Origin: Eucommia ulmoides
Taxonomy: Eukaryota > Streptophyta > Magnoliopsida > Garryales > Eucommiaceae
DNA length: 64,000 nt
NCBI GenBank assembly: GCA_016647705.1
Contig: CM028326.1
Location: 18,477,901-18,541,900 of the forward strand
Direction of reading: 5' to 3'
The translations under genes were made by a program, and so were the position numbers. This document shows, one piece after another, positions 38,003 through 49,457 of this stretch (the stretch's first letter is position 1; the number at the start of each line of letters is the position of its first letter). The notes beneath the pieces are model-generated. The model had not been told where the DNA came from. It made no database searches and was given only the letters and a program-made list of their open reading frames with translations.

Positions 38003-40026
38003 TGTTGGCCCAAATATCTATCCAAGATAGGGGAGAATGGGTAGTTCAAAAATTAAACAAATAACTTTAACAAATCAAACAACTTTAATTTCTCTAACCA
38101 GTTATTATCTTGATATTAGGTGAAAACGTGTTTAACTAAGTGCACAACTAAACAAATAAGAATAAAGAAATTGACACAAATATTTAAAGAGGTTCAGCAA
38201 GCTACACTTGTCTATATCCTCTCTCCTGAGCTCCCGTAGGAAATTTGTAATTCACTAATCTTGATCTCTTTCATAGGTAGGAACCAAACCTTTACAATAT
38301 TTTTCATAGGCACAGACTTAACCTAATTTTTTTCCCAGACTCAGAATCAAACTATTTACAATATTTTTCACAGGCACAGACTTAACCTAATTTTTTTCCC
38401 AGACTCAGAATCAAACTATCTTTTTTTTAGGCTCAAGATTAACCCTATTTTTTTCTAAGCTCAAGATTAAATCTGATTAGACAACGTCACTTTATGCCTA
38501 ATTCACTCTCACTTAGACTAGGTATAATTTGGTCTACGCTACAACTCAAAAATACAAAAAAAAAAATAACAAGTTTCTTCTTACATGAGTTTCTACCACC
38601 TCATTTCAAATTTAAACTTAATTAATATCCCAATAGGTTAGTTATAGAAATTATGTGAGTTAATAAATCTGATTTTTTAACAATTAGAGGACATATATTT
38701 TCTTAATCAGATTCTCAAACAAAATTCATTTCTAAAAGATTTTTAAAATATTTTATCAAAACAATTTTCAATCACAAAGATGACAAGCTCAAATTCTCAT
38801 AATATATATGAATCGCGTAAAGTAAAATCAATTTGAGTAGGAAAAAATAAATAGAGTGATCACCTAAATTTCCTTAAAAGATATGTAAATAATAGCAATG
38901 TAGAATCAAACCTAGAATTTTCACAAATATAACATTTTTCACGATAAAGAATTTTTCAAAATAATTCTCCAAAAATATATTTCAAAAAATATTCACTCTA
39001 TCTTTAAAAAAAAAAAAATATGATTTGATCTGAATTCTTGATGATTTAAAAATGAAATTCGTAGGTCTATTATATATAATGGATTAAATAATACCTATAA
39101 CGGCTATATTTTAAAAGATATGCTAAAAAATGGCATATATCGACCACATATATAAGATAGATTCAAATCAACTTTATTTGACCAAGAATAGAACTTTTAA
39201 AACAGTCAATTTAGTCCCAAAAATATTTTGAATTAAAATATAAGATAGAAAGAAGCTTATCCGACATAAATCGCAAGCTCAGGAAATATATGGACTAAAT
39301 CAAAAGATCTTCAAAATATAAGATATATCTTTGAAATACAATTAAAAACCATTAAAATAATATATTCCAACGTTCAATTGCTTGAAAAATAGGTGGAAGA
39401 TCTTCGAAAACCGTTCTGGTCAAATTCTAAAACAGATGCTTTCGATCAACTGGGGAATCAAACGGTCGACTGGATGGATTACAACGGATAGATATCCAGA
39501 TGTTGCACAACAAGTCATTTAATCGGACGGTCAATCATTTTAGGTTCCGAATCGACCGTTCAACCTGTTGGTCGACCAGATAGGCTAAAACTCTATAAAA
39601 CATCATCCTGAATCAAGCGGTCGACCAGTCTATTAGTTGGTTGATCGTCCAAACCAAAAAATTAAATTTTCATATTTTCAAACATTTTCTTGATCAAGTA
39701 CTTAGAAAAATCATTTGATCACATAAATTAATGACTTTTGACCACTGTAATACATTTTAAGTTAATTTTAAGTGTCATGCGTGATCCTAATCGGATTACA
39801 TTAAGAGCTTAAAAAGAATTGAGTTGTTTACCTAGAAATACATAAAAATTCTTCTTATTAAAAAAAATATTCAATATCTTCATTGCAATCATCTCGATGT
39901 TTATAATTTCTCTTCATAAATTTTCTCATTCAAGCACCGGAACTAAAATCTGAAATACTCGATAAACACATTAGTTCCTCAAAATATCAATGTTATTTGG
40001 TTCATCAAAATATCTAGGGTCAAAAA
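38003..40026 (-). repeat. 3' LTR of the Sirevirus-like copia
   Basis: On the plus strand it starts TGTTGGCCCAAATATC. On the minus strand it starts with a decayed TTTGACCCTAGATATTTTGA, the usual opening of Sirevirus-like LTRs (TGTTGGCCCTAGATTTTGATG). Just beyond 40026 the minus strand reads ATCATAAAAATGAAGAGATT, a decayed form of the AAAAAGGGGGAGATT-type polypurine tract. It contains the GACACAAATATTTAAAGAGG-type motif frequent in such LTRs, a 64-bp tandem duplication and a GTCGAC-rich block (39430-39660). It is homologous to 7154-8693. Confidence 0.65.
38291..38418. repeat. Two-copy 64-bp tandem repeat
   Basis: Two adjacent units start TTTACAATATTTTTCA at 38291 and 38355 and differ by about one base. 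This high identity sits inside an otherwise heavily diverged LTR, so the duplication is younger than the LTR. Confidence 0.9.
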
Positions 40027-40130
40027 TCTCTTCATTTTTATGATGACAATTAACTTTGATATTTTTTTAAAAAAACATATAGTTACACTTCTCCCTAGAT
40101 ATGAGGACGAGTTTTGTTCAATTTAAAAAC

Positions 40131-40779
40131 TATAACGAGAAAACATTTTCAAGATTACGCAATAAGAATTTAAAACCTTTTCAAGATATGAAAAATTTTC
40201 TATTTCTCCTCCTTAGTAAAATCAAACATAAAAACATCACTTTCTCTCCCTCTTTGTCACTAAACCTTTCTCTCTCTCTCCCTCTTCACCGAACATTTAT
40301 CTCTCTTTCCACCACCTTCTTTTACCACCGCCACCATCATCGCCACCGCCCCAACGTCGCCACCACTACACCCTTTGTTATAAAGGGTGATTCACCCTCT
40401 ATAACTCACTCTCTGTAACAAATGGCAATTCACCCTCTGTAACAGAGGGTGTTTCGCCTTCTATTAAAACAGAGGGTCGCGGCAGCGGCGAGGGAGAGAG
40501 AGGGGTTCGGTGAAGAGGGGGGAGATAGAGAGCGAGAGAAAAGTTAGGTGAAGAACAAGAATAAGGAAGAAAAAAGAAAAGAAAAAGATAAAATTAAATA
40601 AAAAAAATTGAAGATTACAATTTTTGCCCCCTAATTTTGTTAGTTTGCATGGAAAATCTAACAAAAGGACCTTTGAAAACCACATTTATACTTAGAAGGT
40701 TTAAACTGAAACGAATAAATTTAAGAGGATTAAATAGAAACATGCCAATAGTTAGAGGGTTTAAAAGATATTTTGCCCT
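40131..40779. other. Insert of unknown type between copia fragments
   Basis: It separates the copia 3' end from the RT fragment. It contains CT-rich (about 40240-40310) and AG-rich (about 40490-40545) blocks that pair as inverted repeats: CTTTCTCTCTCTCTCCCTCTTCACCGAAC-like against GGTTCGGTGAAGAGG-like. Short GGGTGATTCACCC-type palindromes lie between. It could be a fold-back or MITE-like element, but clean ends were not found. Confidence 0.4.
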
Positions 40780-41023
40780 TGAAACAATTTAAATTCATGA
40801 GAACGAGCAAAGGCTAACAATATTCTTATACCTTCTAATCTAATAACAAGTGCATAAGTTTCTTCATAGTTTATGTCATGTTCCTAATTATAGCCTTGTG
40901 CTAATAATTTTCCTTTGTTTTCTAATTACTATTCTTGTTTCATGATTTTTATTATGATATACACATTTAGGCTAATAATAGGATGAAAATCATGTCTAAC
41001 AACTCGAAACCGGACTTTATTTC
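40780..41023 (-). pseudogene. pol: Sirevirus-like copia: reverse transcriptase middle fragment
   Basis: On the minus strand, KCVYHNKNHETRIVIRK (about 40945) is followed one frame over by LLAQGYN, YEETYALVIRL and GIRILLAFARSHEFKLFQ (to about 40785). This is the first third of a copia reverse transcriptase, broken by at least one frameshift and one stop. It continues the RT start at 42585-42680; the intervening DNA is an inserted LTR. Confidence 0.75.
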
Positions 41024-42252
41024 TGCAACGGCCCGATTTTTCAGGACTGCCACTAGGTTTCTCCTACAGAGAATTCTATCCCAAATATTTCACCATTTAT
41101 AAATAAATTAAAATTATTAATAATTTCGCTCCAATACCACTCTATAACGGCCCGGTTTCCTAATGCCGCTATTAGGTTTCTCCTACAGAAAATTATATCC
41201 AAATATTTTACCATTTATAAATAAATTAGTATTACTATTAATTCAGATCTGATACTACTCTGTAACAGCCCAGTTTTCCAGAGCTGCCACGCGGTTTCTT
41301 CCTAAGGAGAATTAACACTAAAATCGAACAACCAATATTTCATTGCATAAAAAATTTGAGAATATTTTACAATACGACGATGATAGCTAAAATTATCGCC
41401 TTATCAAGTAAATTTTACAACAGTAACCAATAATATAATTATTACAAATTAAATAAAAATTATGCCAAACTATTATTATAATACAATTTGTTTTGAAATA
41501 TGTCAACATAAAACTTTTGGAATATAATACATGTTTGGTTCGGTTATATTATAATATCATGATTATATGATATGGCTATTATGGTAACCTACCTTAATAA
41601 TAATATATAGTAAAATGAGATAATATTAAGTGTAGATTATATTATATAAAATAATATGTTATTGTGTAATTATTTATGAACAAATAATATATTATTTAGC
41701 TTCACATTTATTGGTTTTCGTGGCCATATTCTTCATGGCTTAAACACCAATATTATATTTAGGTGATAATTATAATTATCGATTTATCGAATCACCAATA
41801 TTTCATTCTACAAAAATCCAAGAAATGTTACAAACTACGACGATAATTTTAATTATCTATTTATCGAGTCTATTTTACAATGGTAAATAATAAATATAAC
41901 TATTACAAATTAAATAGAAATTTGAATAAAATTCCTGGCACCGTTTGTTTTCACCGGCCTTGCAATCAAAACTGTGGGGTCGTGAGCCAACGCTCAATAG
42001 AATTCTAACCCCTCTAATATGTGTATTTAATTAATATAACAAATAAAACACATAGACATAATTTTCACAAAATTTTCACATAATCATAATTACTTCATGT
42101 AAATTAACAACTACAATTCGATAACAATAATAACATAAATCTCATAATAGAGAAATTAAATACATATATTAAAAGAGTTAGAAATTCTACCTAGAATCCG
42201 AAATCAAAATCCGAACCGAAGTCGAAATAATTTTTTTCTAGCCAAAACATTT

Positions 42253-42303
<51 letters not shown>

Positions 42304-42443
42304 AATTGTAACCTTACTTCCCTATATAAATATAATTATGCATTCCTTCCCTAATGATCCCGTTTCCGGAGCATATATATATGTGTACATATAATTGTTA
42401 TCATTATTATAATTATTATTCCTATTCTAATACACACATACGC

Positions 42444-42486
<43 letters not shown>

Positions 42487-42584
42487 TAATATATTATTTA
42501 TACCCTAAATTTGCAAAACAATCCCAAAAATATTAAACTTATATAAAATAATATTTTCACAATATAAATTTTCGGGATAATACA
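41024..42584 (-). repeat. Tekay-type LTR with three tandem LTR-head/PBS units, inside copia RT
   Basis: LTR heads of the TGTAACGGCCCGGTTTCC type start at 41024, 41143 and 41261, spaced 118-119 bp. The second and third are preceded by decayed PBS complements (CGCTCCAATACCAC, ATCTGATACTAC). The third continues as a full LTR to 42584, ending TTTTCGGGATAATACA. It includes AAATACATATATTAAA plus GAAATTCTACC as in the E3 LTRs. A segment of about 130 bp is duplicated (41330-41460 and 41804-41935). Copia RT coding resumes at 42585. Confidence 0.7.
42255..42483. repeat. Two (TA)n microsatellites
   Basis: Pure TA tracts at 42255-42298 and about 42446-42483, in the 3' part of the Tekay-type LTR. The equivalent part of the E3 LTR also has TA/GT tracts. 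Confidence 0.95.
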
Positions 42585-43337
42585 TTTTTTCTCAAATTGA
42601 AGTAATTCCTTTCACATGGCTAGAATCCATGATTCATTTGTTAAAGTTTCATCAATATTTTTAGGTTGAATTTGAGAAACAAATGCAAGATTAATAACAT
42701 CTCTAAGATAAATTTAGTATACACCATTTTCGAAGTTCCCAAAAACTTCCTTTACCGAATGACCTTGAACAATCTTTTTAGCTAATGGACTAGTTAATTC
42801 CTCATTCGGTGGCAACTTTTTAAGAGGATCTGGTGACTCTTCTCTAGATTCAATTCCTTGATCTTTCTGTTTTGTCATTGTACCTGAATCATCATCATCC
42901 AAATCTTTTCTTGACACAAATTAGCCTCTTCAAAGACAACATGCATGAATTCTTCTACAACTAAAGATCTTTTATTATATACTCTATATGCCTTACTACC
43001 CGAAGTATATCCAAGAAAATTACATTGATTAGATTTGGCATCAAACTTTCCCATATTATCTTTATCATTTAAAATAAAGTATTTACAATCAAAAACTTTG
43101 AAATATGATATATTTGGGGTTTTGCCACTCCAAATCTCATAAGGAGTTTTGTTAAAACCTTTTCGGATAGAAGCACGATTTATGACATAACATGCAATAC
43201 TTACCGCTTCGATCCAGAAATATTCAGGAAGATTATTTCATTAAGCATAGTCATGGCCATCTCCTGAACATCATGTTCTTTCTTTCAACAACTTCATTAT
43301 ATTGTGGAGTTCTAGAAGCATAAAATTATGAGAGTAT
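42585..43337 (-). pseudogene. pol: Sirevirus-like copia: integrase C-terminal part, linker and RT start
   Basis: The minus strand reads SRTPQYNEVVERKN at the right edge (the final catalytic E region of integrase). It continues with WIEAVSIACYVINRASIRKG and FNKTPYEIWSGKTPN, the domain with KYFILNDKDNMGKFDAKS, then an acidic linker (open 42917-42714) and the RT start with NESWILAM (about 42640). Stops are few. The right edge is cut by the E2 insertion (TSD AGTAT); the integrase core resumes beyond 49457. The left edge is cut by the Tekay-type LTR. Confidence 0.85.
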
Positions 43338-45459
43338 CGGTAGCGGAATTTAATCGTCACTACCTTTACCGCAAGTGTACTGATAGGTGTGATCTACCTA
43401 CATATTTTCAAACCGAATTAAGTTAGTTTTCGAGCGTTTATATAGTATTTTATTACGTTTTAATTAATTTTTATTCTTTTGTATAAATCAGGTGTTTGGG
43501 GCAAAAATATAGGAAACTGGAGCGAAAACAATAAGATCGAACCAAAAGCGGTGGAAGAATGATGGAAAAACAAGGTCGGAGGCAAAATTATGAAACAAGC
43601 CCACCGTCGCGACGTCCAGACCACTGCCGCGGCGGTAAATATGTTGAGAAAGACCAAAGGCTACTAACAGCCCACCGCCTAGGCGATAAACAAGCATAAA
43701 AATTTTCACGTCCACCGCTGTCTTCACCGCCTAGGCAAAGGGTTTCACTGCCTAGACGAAGGGTTAGTAAGTTTGGTGACTGCTGTGGCGGTGAAGACAG
43801 CGGTGGACGTGGAAATCTTTCTGCTGGTTTACCGCCTAAGCGGTGGGCTATCAGTAGCCTTTGGTCTTTCTCAGCATCTTCACCGCCATGGCAGTGGTCT
43901 GGACGCCGCGGCGATGGGCTTGTTTCACAGTTTTGCCTCCAAGCTTATTTTTCTACCGTTCTTCACCCACTTTTGGTTCGATCTCATCGTTTTTGCTCTA
44001 GTTTTCTATCTTTTTTCCCCACACACCTGATTTATACAAAAAGTATGAAAACTAATTAAAATGTAATAAAATACTATATAAACGCTCGAAAACTAACTTA
44101 ATTCGGTTTGAAAATATGTAGGTAGATCACACTTATCATGTACGGGTCAAGTTTTAATATAATGGGAAGAGTAAGGATTGTCGTATCCACAGGGATTGGA
44201 TTAAATTGTCATTAAGTACCGCGATTATCGTAACCGAACTTTATCTAGGCGATCCAATTTTATGTTTTTTTTTAGAAAAATAATAAAACTAAACTTTTTT
44301 AATTTACTAATTAAACTATAATACTAATATGACGTTTATGAGAATATATTATCTAGGGATTAACTTCATTCACTTAAACGTGTTCGTTTTAGTCTAGTTT
44401 ACAATAACAGAATTCAAACATTCGACAATCTAGGTATCGAAAACTCACTCACTACCTCTCTTGAGTGTAAAGTGAATGAACATACGAATTCACATTGACA
44501 CTGGTATCCCTATCTAGCATCTAAACGATCACATGAGTCTCACACCAACTTCACAGATTGCACACTTTCTAATAATTTCCCAATTCATTAGATCGTCGTG
44601 TTGTGTTTAAATCCTAGTCCAAATCTGGGGTTATTCTCAATATATAATAAAAAGCATATAATGGAAGTGAAAGAACGGTAAACACAATTGAATACAAATG
44701 AACAACGTTAACAAAACATCAATTTATTCAAACCACATTTTCATGAACTACATCAAACCCTAAACAATATATGTTTAGTTATATATGGTCATAACCAAAT
44801 ATTCAATTACAAACAAGCCAAACAACATCAAATACCAACAAGGGTTTAAGAAATAAAGAAAGAAACAAGGGAGAATAGTCGTTATCTGAAGAATAGATGG
44901 CTCGACGTCCGTGATTTTCGCTCTGATCTTGTTTCCTCGTCTCCAATTTGATGAACTCCTCTTGTTGGTATGTCTTGGAGCTGTCAAGAAATCCCCAAAA
45001 ATGTCGTCTATGGTGTTGGGAAAGAGGTGATCAAGTAGGAGTACAAAATATCCAAAAATATCTGATAAATATCAAAAACAGCTAGTTGAACCATCGATGC
45101 AGCGATGGTTGTCACCATTGTAGCGGTGGTAAAGCAGTGGGCGTTCTGCCCTTCCAGTACCACAGCGGTAGTTGGGAAAAATGTTATTGACCCTTTCACC
45201 GCTGTAGCGGTGAAGGCCACCGTTATAGCGGTCAAGGGTCAGTAACCCTTGACACTGGTACTGCAGCAGTGAGGCTGCAGTTTTTTATTTTTGATCTTCT
45301 TTAACGTTTTTCCACCGATTTCCTACCAATTTCCTTGATTATCAACCATTTACGTCCCTAAACCTTATTTACTTAAAAAAAAATGAACTAAAATATTATA
45401 AAAACACTAGAAAACTACCAAATTTGGCTTGAAAATAGATAGGTATTTTCAACCTATCA
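43338..45459 (-). repeat. E2 3' LTR, interrupted
   Basis: It starts CGGTAGCGG and ends AACCTATCA on the plus strand. It is the partner of 48195-49457 once the palindromic insert at 43381-44138 and one TGTAC copy are discounted. CACCGC/GCGGTG palindromes cluster at about 45090-45270. The PPT complement AATACCCCCAAACTT follows at 45460. Confidence 0.9.
43381..44138. mobile_element. Palindromic element of two inverted LTR ends, with TSD
   Basis: The 758-bp insert begins TGATAGGTGTGATCTACC and ends GGTAGATCACACTTATCA. Its arms (43381-43731 and 43789-44138) are inverted copies of each other around a loop of about 57 bp. TGTAC flanks both sides (43376-43380 and 44139-44143) and occurs once in the intact LTR (48231-48235), so it is a true target duplication. 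Each arm resembles the U3 end of the E1/E2 LTR family: TGATAGG terminus, CTCGAAAACTAAC-like segment and CACCGC/GCGGTG palindromes. The opposed ORFs 43488-43727 (minus) and 43773-44030 (plus) translate to similar peptides only because the arms are inverted copies. Confidence 0.88.
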
Positions 45460-47160
45460 AATACCCCCAAACTTGAAATTTTGCTAGTCCTTGAGCAAAA
45501 CACCCTAATACTAAAATAAACTATCACTACTAATTAACTAACTTCAATACTAAAAACGAAAAAAAAAAAAAACATAAATGAACGAGAAGTAATGGCATGC
45601 GAGTTCCAAATTCACCTAATCAACCAAAATATTTTTCCCTCAACAGCCCCCAATCAAATCAAGTTCAAGAATGAAACACACCATGTGGTGTTCTAGATTT
45701 TCAACACTCAATATCAGCAAACGCCATTCTAGATCCATTCAAAGTGTGTATGTGTGAAAACTCAAATATACAACTATCCAAACACCAGATTGGATTATTC
45801 ACCGACAAAGATCATGACTTAAACCATAAAGGATTAGGATATCCATATGTCATATTGGGTTCTACTCTCCACTAATGTAGGCTTGGAAGTTTAAAAAGAT
45901 CGAAAGGACTTGGTTCGGTTTTTTTTTTTTTATATGGCCAATGGTATTTCTGGAATAGATAATAAGTAAACGTTATAATTCAATGATACTCGAGGCACAA
46001 CGCTTGGCACTCAATCACACTCGTAACCCCCAAGTTAAATTCAAAACAACCCTGAACAAACATTTAAGAATGTTGTACTCACTTGTCAAAAAAATAAAAA
46101 TAAAACTATATTTACAATTTTTATTTTTATTTTTATTTTTTATTTTTTTATTTTTTTTTAAACAAGACCACACCCCCAAACTTATTTGATTTGTACAACT
46201 TCACGGGAGTGGGAATACGAAAGAAAAATGGCAAGTGAGTACTCTAATACCGAACCAATGAAAAGTTCACCCAAAATCCATCCGCTCACTTGATTTTGAC
46301 TCATATTGTGCCTTAGGTTTAGCAACTTAGGTTTAGAAAACGTTTTGTTGGTCAGGGCATTTTTTATGTGTTCAGAATTGAAACAGATTATAGGTTTCGA
46401 TAGGGTAACGAGGGGTAACATATTACAAGGTAAGCTTCAAAGTCTCAAGCGATAAAAAGGAATGCCTAAATCATGTCTCCTAAACTATTTTGCCTAGGAT
46501 TTTACCTCAAGTTTCCCCCATTCAAGTTCTAGATTCCTTAAAATTGTCATGAACTTGCTACTGAATAATCAGCGTCGAATCGATTGAATAGCCATACAAT
46601 GAGTCTACGTGATCGTGAAAATTAGGATCCAAAATGACTTTTACCTAATCGACATGCCAAGCACACAAAACACACATGAATGGGCATTACCCCTGACCTC
46701 GATATACAACTAGGAGATAATTTTCATCATTGGGTAATGACCCAGAAGAACTCAAAAACTCAACACACAATTATTAATTCATACATAAACACAACTATAC
46801 TAAAACTAAACACATATGCATACATTGCACTAAGTATTCACAACATCACATTTTACTTACACAAACATATATGTAAACAATTTAACTTAAACTAACACAA
46901 CTAGCAAAAATATATCATATTAGAAAACATACAAAACATAAACATCTCCCTCAAACTCAAAATGGACAGTGTCCACAGTGACCCAACATCAAACTCAACC
47001 TTTGACATATAGCATGATGACGAAGAGGGTTTTGAACACGTACTTGGGAGGTGAGACAATCTCGCCTCAAAGTGTAGTCGGCGGAGATGGATTGATTTAT
47101 TTTGAAACTTGGGTTGCCTCCCAAGAAGCGCTTGGTTTAATGTCCTCGGCTTGACACGGA
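45460..47160 (-). other. E2 non-coding interior
   Basis: It begins with the polypurine tract and aligns with 1405-3000 of E1, for example through the shared GGTGTTCTAGA and CAATATCAG segments near 45690. It has a poly-T/TTTTA tract near 46110-46155. No coding sequence seen. Confidence 0.7.
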
Positions 47161-47166
47161 GAAGGG

Positions 47167-48067
47167 CTAGTCAAAGAGCGACTTCCGCCCATAGTATGTG
47201 TCATATAACACAACATACGGGTCTTGGTTTAGAACACCATCAAGCTTGGTGAGATTTGGCATTGATTGGCACGGGCTCCCAACTTGACTCGACTCCGTCT
47301 CATGTACTTGGGAAGCTTGAATAAATGGAGTTAAAGGTGGTAAAAGACAAGTGAGCCACATCGGATCCTCGTAGATATGATCATCTTGGATCGGTGATGG
47401 CAACACCAATTGGATTTCACTCCAAAGTCCTCCCACTTGCATTTGGTTCCTCATAGTGGCTTTCATGGATAGATGTGGCTTGTGTGTCTCTCAGTACCAC
47501 CACTTCTGACTCGGCCTCAATAAAGCAAATAAGTTGACCGATTTGCGTCTCAAGAGATGTTACGGTCGCATCAATTTCAGCGTAGCTCGTCTCAATATTG
47601 TCAAGACGGTCCTCATGCTCATTGAGACAGTCATTCGTTTCCCTCTAGAAAGCCTAAGTCTCTCCCATAAATTCAGCGAATATCTCTTCTAGGGTGGGGA
47701 AAGATTCCACATGTTGGTTCGGGGTGTCAATCCATGGCGTCGAAACGGTAGTACTATCCCCCAAGCTTTAGTAGCTTGTTGAATAATTCCAACTCTGAAA
47801 ATCAAATTCTGCCATGTCTTCCAACAACTAATAGGCTTCATTCGTAGTTAGTCGATCGAAAGAGGTGGTATTGTTTCCACCTTCCACCCAAGTTCTTGTT
47901 GCGGCTAATAACCCGTCGAGGAAGTTCAGTAGTTGACACTCCCTCGGGAAACAATGATTTGGGAACTGAATCAGCAACTCCTTGTATCTATCCCAAGCAC
48001 AATAAAACGGCTCGAAATCTTGTTGAAATAATGCAACAGCACTTGTTGATCTAACATCTTCAAGCAC
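47167..48067 (-). pseudogene. gag: E2 gag fragment
   Basis: The minus-strand reading from 48067 shows QQDFEPFYCAWDRYKELLIQ, FPNHCFPRECQLLNFLDGLL and TTSFDRLTTNEAY. This is the end of the retrotransposon gag domain of Athila-like elements. Weaker C-terminal gag sequence continues to about 47170. Everything upstream of FEPF is gone, and only about 100 bp separates the fragment from the PBS, so a deletion removed the gag 5' half. The sister E1 keeps that half. Confidence 0.78.
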
Positions 48068-48171
48068 CTCGTAAGATAAACAAAACTAAAACAAAAATTA
48101 AAAATAAAATAAATGCCTAAATTAAAATCAAGTCACTTACTCACAATATCAACAATAATTTAAATGTTAAT

Positions 48172-48188
48172 CCCCGACAACAGCGCCA
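48172..48188 (-). other. E2 primer binding site (tRNA-Asp type)
   Basis: The minus strand reads TGGCGCTGTTGTCGGGG, one or two substitutions from the tRNA-Asp complement, six bases inside the 5' LTR. Confidence 0.88.
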
Positions 48189-48194
48189 AAAACT

Positions 48195-49457
48195 TGGTAG
48201 CAGAATGTAATCGTCTTCACTTTTACTGTAAGTGTACGGGTCAAGTTTTAATATAGTTTGAAGCGTAAGGGTTGTCGTATCCAGAGGGATTGAATTAAAT
48301 TGTTGTTAAGTACCGTGATTGTCGTAACCAAACTTTATCTAGGCAATCCAATTTTATGGGTTTTTTTTATAGAAATAATAAAACTAAACTAAATTAATTA
48401 CTAATTAAAAAATAATACTAATATGAAGTTTATGAGAATATATTATCTAGGGATTAACTTCGTTTACTTAAACGTGTTTGTTTTAGTCTATTTTACATTA
48501 ATGGTATTCAAACTATCCGACAATCTAGGTATCGAAAACTCACTCATTACCTCTCCCGAGTGTAAAGTGAATGAATATGCGAATTCTCTTGCATCTAAAC
48601 GATCACATGAGTCTCTCACCAACCTCACAGATTGCACACTTTCTAATAATCCCCCGATTCATTAGATCGCCGCCTTGTGTGTAAACCCTAGTTCGAATCC
48701 GAGGTTACCTCTCCCGAGTGTCAAACCCCGTATTCTCAATATATTATAACAAACATGTAACAGAAATGAAAGAACAGTAAACACAATCGAATACAAATGA
48801 ACAACCGTTAACAAAACATCAATTTATTCAAACCACGTTTTCATGAACTATATCAAACCCTAGAGAATAGTCGTTATCTGAAGAATAGACGACTCTACGT
48901 CCGTGATTTCCGCTCCGATCTTGTTTTCTCTTCTCCAATTTGATGAACTCCTCTTGTTGGTATGTCATGAAGCTCTCAAAAAGTCCCCAAAAACGTCGTC
49001 TATGGTGTTGGGAAAGAGGTGATCAAGTAGGAGTCCAAAATATCCAAAAATATCTGATAAATATCAAAGACAACTGGTTGAACCATCGCTGCAGCGGTGG
49101 TAAAGCAATGGGCGTTCTGCCTTTCCAGCGCTACAGCGGTGAGAGTCGTCACTGCAGCAGTGGTTGGGCAGAATGTTACTGACCTTTTCACCGCTACAGC
49201 GGTGAAGGCCACCGCTGTAGCGATCAAGGGTCAGTAACCCTTAACACTGGCGCCGCAGCAGTGAAGCTGCAGTTTTTTATCTTTGATCTTCTTCAACGTT
49301 TTTTCACTAATTTCCTACCGATTTTCTTGATTATCAACCGTTTACGTCCCTACACCTGATTTACATAAAAACGAATATAAACGAACTAAAACATTATAAA
49401 AATACTCAAAAACTACCAAATTCGACTTAAAAATAGATAGGTATTTTCAACTTATCA
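48195..49457 (-). repeat. E2 5' LTR
   Basis: About 1.26 kb, from TGGTAGCAG to ACTTATCA on the plus strand. It has the same CACCGC/GCGGTG palindrome cluster (about 49085-49265) as the 3' LTR and lacks the palindromic insert, so it shows the empty site for that insertion. Confidence 0.9.

Larger units (their letters stand above)
43338..49457 (-). mobile_element. E2: gag-only Athila-like LTR retrotransposon nested in copia integrase
   Basis: The LTRs are 43338-45459 (including a 763-bp insertion) and 48195-49457. AGTAT flanks both ends (43333-43337 and 49458-49462), a perfect target duplication. The copia integrase frame reads across the empty site. The right LTR adjoins a tRNA-Asp-type PBS (48172-48188) and the left LTR a PPT identical to that of E1, so the element reads on the minus strand. 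The interior aligns with E1, except that the gag 5' part is deleted. No pol is present. Confidence 0.92.

Noticed and set aside
43488..44030. Two similar opposed ORFs that look like a divergent gene pair
   Set aside because: They are similar only because the element is a palindrome; the sequence is LTR-derived and non-coding.
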